NCBI RefSeq assembly: GCF_000381925.1
Contig: NZ_KB907307.1
Location: 4,278,001-4,342,000, forward strand
From: Nocardia sp. BMG111209
GTDB lineage: Bacteria > Actinomycetota > Actinomycetes > Mycobacteriales > Mycobacteriaceae
Length of the DNA: 64,000 bases
Direction: 5' to 3'
Below, piece by piece: positions 59,742 through 64,000 of the stretch. The translations under genes were made by a program, and so were the position numbers. The notes below the pieces were generated by a model. It did no database searches and was not told the DNA's origin. It saw nothing but the letters and a program-made list of their open reading frames with translations. The stretch's first letter is position 1, and each line of letters opens with the position of its first letter.

Positions 59742-62700
59742 GTGCAATTCCGTCGAGCACCTCTGTTGCCGGCCGATGGCGACCGCCGGCGGAGGCGCCT
59801 GCCCACCATCCGCGGTCAGCTGACCCGGATGCTGATGGTGTCGGTGGTGCTGGTGCTCGCCCTGCTGGCCGTGATCGTCGTGGACGTGTCCGGCCGCTAC
59901 CGGGCCTCGCAGGACACCGTGCGCGCGATCGGATTGGCCTCCGCGGTGCAGGATTTCGTGCACGAGGCCCAGCGCGAGCGCGGGCTGTCGGTCGGCGTGG
60001 CCGACGGGCAGAACTCGATGCACGACCAGCTGATCGGCCAGCGGGGCGCCGTCGACGCCGCCCGCCGCGCGCTCGACACCGCCCTCGCCGACGGCGGCGT
60101 GCCCGGTAACTCGGAGGTGCGCTCGGCGTTGCAGCAGTTCGCCGGCCTCACCGCCACCCGGGCCGATCTCGACACCCATCGCATCGACGCCACCCGGGTC
60201 TTCCGTTTCTATACCGACGCCATCGCCGCCGTGCAGCGGGTGCGGCCGGGCGCCGACCTGGCCCGCGACACCGATCTGTGGCGGGATCTGCAGGCGCTGT
60301 ACGCCCTCGGCGATCTGAAGGAGTACACCGGCCAGACCCGTGGCTTCCTCAACGGCGTCTTCGCCAAGGACGGGTTCGACCAGGGCGAATACGTCCAGTT
60401 CAGCGATATCCGCGGTCTGCGGCAGGCCGCGCAGGCCGATTTCGTCCGCGATGCCACCGCCGCGCAGCGGGCCCGGCTCGACGCCGTGTTCCGCAGCGAG
60501 AACGCCGGTCGCGCAGCCGCTTCCGAGGGCGTGGCGATCGCCTCCTCGGACGGCCCGCTGACCCGGTCGATCGACCCGAACATCTGGTGGGCCAACATGT
60601 CCGGGCTCATCGACGCCGAACGGGACGTGCAGCGTTCGGTCGCCGCCGACACCGTGCACCGCGCCGAGCACCTGCGCAATCTGGCCGGTATCCAGCTCAT
60701 CGGCTGCCTGGCCGTGGCGCTGCTGGCCCTGCTGGCGCAGATCGCGGTGACCATCGCGACGGTGCGCTCGATCGCACGGCCGCTCACCGCGCTGGCGAAC
60801 GAGGCGGACGAGGTCGCGGGCCACCGTCTGCCGGAACTGATCTCGGCCTGGCAGGCCGAGGCCGAACCGGCGCCACCGGAACCGATCCGCACGAAGGCCC
60901 GCGCCTCCGCCGAGATCGCCTCCGTCGCACAGGCACTCGACCGGGTGCAGACCACCGCCTTCGAACTCGCCTCGCAGCAGGCGTTGTTGCGGCACAACAC
61001 CTCCGAATCGCTGGCGAATCTGGGGCGGCGCAACCAGAATCTGGTCCGCCGCCAGCTCGGCCTGATCAGTCAGTTCGAGCAGGAGGAGCTCGATCCCAAG
61101 GCCCTGGCCAACATGTTCGAGCTCGATCATCTGGCAACTCGGATGCGCCGCAACGCCGAAAGCCTGCTGGTGCTGGTGGGTGAGGCCAGTCCGCGGCGCT
61201 GGACCGAGTCGATCGCGCTGACCGATGTCATCCGCGCCGCGCTGTCCGAGGTCGAGGACTATCGCCGGGTGATCCTGCGCCGCGTCGACGACGTGCCGGT
61301 CGCGGGTTCGTCGGTCAGCGAGCTGGCGCATATGGTCGCCGAGCTCATCGAGAACGGATTGGCCTTCTCCCCACCGGATCTGGAGGTGGAGATCTACGGT
61401 CGCCGCCTCGGCCGCCAGTACATGCTCGCGGTGGTCGACCACGGCGTCGGCATGCCGCCGGAGGCGCTGGCGGAGGCCAACTCCCGGCTGCGCGGCGAGA
61501 CCGACTTCCTGCTGGCGCCCACCCGCTACCTCGGCCACTACGTCGTCGGCCGCTTGGCCGCCCGGCTCGGGGTGGAGGTGGAGCTGACGGTGTCGCCGGT
61601 CAGTGGCGTGGTGGCCCGGATGCTGCTGCCCGCCGAGCTCCTGGCCGAACCGCCCGCGGTCACCGAGGGTAAGCCGGAACCGCTCCGGGGCGTGAAGGCC
61701 GAGTCGCTCCCGGGAATCGCGAAACCGCAGTCGATCCCGGCGGCGCCGCCGTCGAGCCCGCCGGCGCGGACCGAGCCGGCCGGCCCGGACCGGCACCGCA
61801 GAATCGCCGCGGCCGAACCGCGATCGGTCACCGCGGCGGAACCGCGCCACGGCACCGCGACCGATTTGCGCACCGCCGCCGCGGCGGAGTTGCGCAGTGC
61901 CACGACATCGGAGCCCCGCGCTGCCACCGCCTCCGAGCTGCGTGCCGCGACCGCGGCCGAACTGCGGGCCGTCACCGCGCCGGAATCGCGCGGTACCACC
62001 GTGCCGGAGTCGCGCACCGCGACCGCACCCGAGTCGCGCACCGCCACCACGGCCGAGTCGCCCGGAGTCGCTGCCGACCGGTCGTACCGGTCCGCGACGT
62101 CCGAGCCACGGAAAACCACTGCGGCCCAGCCGCACCGGGGCGCCGCATCCGAGCCGCACGCGGCCGGCCCCGGGCCCCAGCCGAGGCCGGCCGCCGCGAA
62201 TCCGGCCGCGCCGGAGCCGGTTCCGCCGCGCGCCGGGATACCGTTGTCCCCGCTCGGTGATCCCGTACCCGCATCCCCGGCCGGGACGATCGTGCCGGGC
62301 GAGGCGCTCGTCATCGACGCCACCGGATTCACCGTGCACGACGAGGCCATCCACCGCGTCCCCGACCACGCACCGCCGCTGGCGGATCGGCCACACCAGG
62401 AACAAGCGCAGGACCGACCACGGAAGGACACCGTGCCCGCGATCAACGGACACGTTCATCCGGATCGCGGACCCCGCCCCGATCCGTTCCCGACCATGCC
62501 CGCGGGTCCGTTCAAGGACCAGCTGGAAGCCGCTGTCACGCAACGGCACGAGGCCGAATCGTTCCGGACCGGTTCCTGGCCGGCCGTGGGCGTCCCGGGC
62601 GGCCCCGACGTCGCCCGAACTCGCAACGGTCTCGTCAAGCGCGCCAAGAAGAATCGCGATAACGTACCTACCGACCGGACTGTGCGTACGCCTAGGCCGC

Positions 62701-62861
62701 CGGCCGATCCTGCCGCGGATCGCTCCCCCGAGCAGATACGCGGTATGCTGGCGGACTTCCGGGCCGGTCACCAACGTGGCGAGCGCACCGGTGCGCCCGA
62801 CACGCGTGCCGATGAGCGGCAATGGATTCCTGCTTCGACGACCCAGGAGGAAACCAGGTGA
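59742..62861 (+). CDS. Nitrate/nitrite-sensing-type histidine kinase of a conservon (CvnA-like)
   Basis: Sensor kinase-like protein of 1039 aa, first gene of a Cvn cluster that couples a kinase-like receptor to a small GTPase. TM1 is about 30-48. A nitrate- and nitrite-sensing (NIT) type outer domain covers about 60-305, then TM2 314-340 and HAMP. The ATPase domain has AHMVAELIENGLAFSPPD (528-545) and VVDHGVGMPPEAL. No clear phospho-acceptor His motif (HE[LF]RTP) is seen; the region reads LASQQALLRHNTSESLANLGRRNQNL, as in other CvnA proteins. The last 400 residues are disordered, including eleven octapeptides from residue 690. GTG 59742 follows AAGGAGA. Confidence 0.92.
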   Translation: MQFRRAPLLPADGDRRRRRLPTIRGQLTRMLMVSVVLVLALLAVIVVDVSGRYRASQDTVRAIGLASAVQDFVHEAQRERGLSVGVADGQNSMHDQLIGQRGAVDAARRALDTALADGGVPGNSEVRSALQQFAGLTATRADLDTHRIDATRVFRFYTDAIAAVQRVRPGADLARDTDLWRDLQALYALGDLKEYTGQTRGFLNGVFAKDGFDQGEYVQFSDIRGLRQAAQADFVRDATAAQRARLDAVFRSENAGRAAASEGVAIASSDGPLTRSIDPNIWWANMSGLIDAERDVQRSVAADTVHRAEHLRNLAGIQLIGCLAVALLALLAQIAVTIATVRSIARPLTALANEADEVAGHRLPELISAWQAEAEPAPPEPIRTKARASAEIASVAQALDRVQTTAFELASQQALLRHNTSESLANLGRRNQNLVRRQLGLISQFEQEELDPKALANMFELDHLATRMRRNAESLLVLVGEASPRRWTESIALTDVIRAALSEVEDYRRVILRRVDDVPVAGSSVSELAHMVAELIENGLAFSPPDLEVEIYGRRLGRQYMLAVVDHGVGMPPEALAEANSRLRGETDFLLAPTRYLGHYVVGRLAARLGVEVELTVSPVSGVVARMLLPAELLAEPPAVTEGKPEPLRGVKAESLPGIAKPQSIPAAPPSSPPARTEPAGPDRHRRIAAAEPRSVTAAEPRHGTATDLRTAAAAELRSATTSEPRAATASELRAATAAELRAVTAPESRGTTVPESRTATAPESRTATTAESPGVAADRSYRSATSEPRKTTAAQPHRGAASEPHAAGPGPQPRPAAANPAAPEPVPPRAGIPLSPLGDPVPASPAGTIVPGEALVIDATGFTVHDEAIHRVPDHAPPLADRPHQEQAQDRPRKDTVPAINGHVHPDRGPRPDPFPTMPAGPFKDQLEAAVTQRHEAESFRTGSWPAVGVPGGPDVARTRNGLVKRAKKNRDNVPTDRTVRTPRPPADPAADRSPEQIRGMLADFRAGHQRGERTGAPDTRADERQWIPASTTQEETR
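61809..62072 (+). repeat. 24-bp tandem coding repeats (octapeptide xxE[P/L/S]RxxT)
   Basis: Eleven octapeptide units in the C-terminal tail of the CvnA-like kinase, residues 690-777: AAEPRSVT, AAEPRHGT, ATDLRTAA, AAELRSAT, TSEPRAAT, ASELRAAT, AAELRAVT, APESRGTT, VPESRTAT, APESRTAT and TAESPGVA. They are degenerate at the DNA level. This type of repeat commonly varies between strains. Confidence 0.82.
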
Positions 62862-63286
62862 CCACGCACCTCCAGGACTCCGGTCCGCATACCTTCAACT
62901 GGCTGCTGGCCGATTTCGTCCGTACCACCGCGGGAGTTCGCGACGCCGTCGCGGTCTCCTCGGACGGCCTGCTGATGGCCATGTCGGACGGCCTGGACCG
63001 CACCGGCGCCGATCGCCTCGCCGCGATGGTGTCCGGATTGGTGAGCCTCGGCCGGAGTGCCTCGCGCAGTTACGAGTTCGACGGCCTGAAACTGATCATG
63101 ATCGAGATGCGCCGCGGCTTCCTGCTGGTGTCCGCGATCGCCGACGGCAGCTGCATCGGCGTGATCGCCGACAGCGAGGGCGATGTCGGGCTGATCGGCT
63201 ATCAGATGGCGGTGCTGGCCGACCGCGCCGGCGCGCTGCTCACCCCCGCCCTGATCTCCGAACTCCGGGAGTCCCTGCGCAGATGA
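62858..63286 (+). CDS. Roadblock/LC7-domain protein (CvnB-like)
   Basis: Cytoplasmic protein of 142 aa with the roadblock fold: FNWLLADFVRTTAGVRDAVAVSSDGLLMAMSDG, LKLIMIEMRRGFLLVSAIADGSCIGVIAD. Roadblock proteins regulate or scaffold the conservon GTPase. GTG at 62858 overlaps the kinase stop (GTGA), with AGGAGG upstream. The longer upstream frame is antisense-like. The ATG of the next gene overlaps its stop. Confidence 0.92.
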   Translation: MTTHLQDSGPHTFNWLLADFVRTTAGVRDAVAVSSDGLLMAMSDGLDRTGADRLAAMVSGLVSLGRSASRSYEFDGLKLIMIEMRRGFLLVSAIADGSCIGVIADSEGDVGLIGYQMAVLADRAGALLTPALISELRESLRR

Positions 63287-63708
63287 CCGAGCCACCGCGG
63301 CTGCCCGACCCCCGGATGAGTCCACCCGGTCGTCCCGAAACCTGGTCCGGCGCACCGGATCAGGACGATGAGTATGCGCCCGGGGAACAGGGCCCCGTGG
63401 TCCGTCCCTTCCTGATGACCGGTGGCCGGACCATTCCGTTGGTCGATGGTCTGCGTCTGGAATCCATGGTCTATGCTGCACCCGCCGCGCTGTCGGCGCC
63501 GCTGCGGTTCGAACAACATGCGGTGGTGCGGTTGTGTCAACAGCCGCACTCCGTTGCCGAAGTCTCCGCGGCGCTCCGCGTTCCGATCGGTGTGGCCCGC
63601 GTCGTGGTCAGCGATCTGGTGACCTCCGGATATGTGTCGGTCAGCGCCGCCGACGAATTGTCCATCGACGCCATCGAGAGGATCAGGGACCTTGTACGGG
63701 CACTCTGA
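63283..63708 (+). CDS. DUF742 protein (CvnC-like)
   Basis: Protein of 141 aa with the DUF742 core: VVRPFLMTGGRTIPLVDGLRLESMV, LRFEQHAVVRLCQQPHSVAEVSAALRVPIGVARVVVSDL, a winged-helix-like segment. It is the third component of conservons. ATG at 63283 overlaps the roadblock stop (ATGA). Confidence 0.92.
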   Translation: MTEPPRLPDPRMSPPGRPETWSGAPDQDDEYAPGEQGPVVRPFLMTGGRTIPLVDGLRLESMVYAAPAALSAPLRFEQHAVVRLCQQPHSVAEVSAALRVPIGVARVVVSDLVTSGYVSVSAADELSIDAIERIRDLVRAL

Positions 63709-64000
63709 CAGCCCCACACCACCACAGCCGACGACGTCGTCGGTGAAAATTGTCATCAGCGGCGGCTTCGGAGTGGGGAAGACGACCTTCATCGGCGCGA
63801 TCTCCGAGATCGAGCCGCTGGCCACCGAAGCGGCGATGACCGAGGTGTCGGTCGGCGTCGACGATCCCGGTGTGCTGGCCAACAAGACCACCACCACGGT
63901 GGCACTCGACTTCGGCCGGATCACCCTGGATCGCACCCTGGTGCTGTACCTGTTCGGCACACCGGGCCAGGAACGCTTCGAATTCCTGTGGGACGACCTG
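63692..64000 (+). CDS. Conservon GTPase (CvnD-like), 3' truncated by the window
   Basis: Start of a small Ras-like GTPase. P-loop GGFGVGKTT, G2 segment TEAAMTEVSVGVDD, G3 FGTPGQERFEFLW are visible; the rest lies beyond 64000. TTG 63692 (MYGHSDSPTPP) is the likely start, overlapping the DUF742 stop by 17 bases; GTG 63743 is the alternative. It is the effector or switch of the conservon. Confidence 0.9.
   Translation, partial: MYGHSDSPTPPQPTTSSVKIVISGGFGVGKTTFIGAISEIEPLATEAAMTEVSVGVDDPGVLANKTTTTVALDFGRITLDRTLVLYLFGTPGQERFEFLWDDL

Noticed and set aside
59673-62822. Minus-strand open frame of 1049 codons opposite the conservon kinase
   Set aside because: Composition is that of a GC-rich antisense frame (Gly/Arg/Gln), without domains. 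The plus strand carries HAMP and ATPase motifs and coupled downstream genes.

Overview
The window is high-GC actinobacterial chromosome from a mycolic-acid-bearing organism of the order Mycobacteriales, most likely Nocardia or a close relative. An Ag85-type mycolyltransferase (37.5-38.6 kb) indicates mycolic acids. A run of genes from about 3.9 to 25.8 kb (pepN, DUF5130/PRSAF1-like, ctaJ-like, aglA, glbO, HNH protein, Rv2474c-like protein, thioesterase, NAD-GDH, ABC-F protein, ssb-like) has the content, with some reordering, of Mycobacterium tuberculosis Rv2467-Rv2478c as I remember it. I see no insertion sequence, prophage, CRISPR array or rRNA. The two RNA genes are tRNA-Arg(TCT) and tRNA-Gly(GCC).

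Layout. 0-6.5 kb: truncated ferredoxin reductase, acyl-CoA ligase, purC, pepN. 6.5-10.6 kb: Rpn-family nuclease, then an accessory proteolysis locus of two overlapping clpP genes (the second lacks the catalytic serine), a metallo-beta-lactamase-fold hydrolase and a ClgR/PopR-like regulator ending in LAA. Tandem palindromes precede the clpP pair. 10.6-15.1 kb: two respiratory supercomplex accessory genes, aglA, glbO, an anchored protein, HNH protein. 15.1-17 kb: XRE-cupin regulator divergent from azlCD. 17-29 kb: a long minus-strand run (CopD/CtaG membrane protein, PLP dehydratase, ssb, ABC-F, giant GDH, thioesterase, Rv2474c-like).

29-37.5 kb: tRNA-Arg, secreted lipase, TIGR01777 epimerase, a MerR/B12-domain (LitR/CarH-type) regulator divergent from a photolyase with three 11-bp repeats between them, and small regulators. 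37.5-48.5 kb: an envelope region with mycolyltransferase, two GT39 (YkcB-like) glycosyltransferases around tRNA-Gly, a TrcRS-like two-component system apparently co-transcribed with one of them, an anchored DUF5666-like protein and two tiny secreted proteins sharing a signal-peptide type. Glycine-, glutamine- and proline-rich low-complexity stretches are concentrated here. 48.6-53.5 kb: ROK regulator plus a xylose-type ABC importer with a 25-bp palindrome upstream and a 20-bp-stem terminator downstream. 53.5-58.7 kb: IclR regulator, an EctB-type aminotransferase without ectA/ectC, and a three-gene ABC-2 exporter. 58.7-64 kb: DUF4389 protein and the start of a Cvn-type conservon (histidine kinase, roadblock, DUF742, GTPase) running off the right edge.

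The strongest candidates for new biology are the ClpP/ClpR-like locus with its regulator and operator-like palindromes, the B12-regulator/photolyase pair with its 11-bp triple repeat, and the two-component-system/GT39 envelope cluster. Family assignments rest on motifs read in the translations. No database search was possible.
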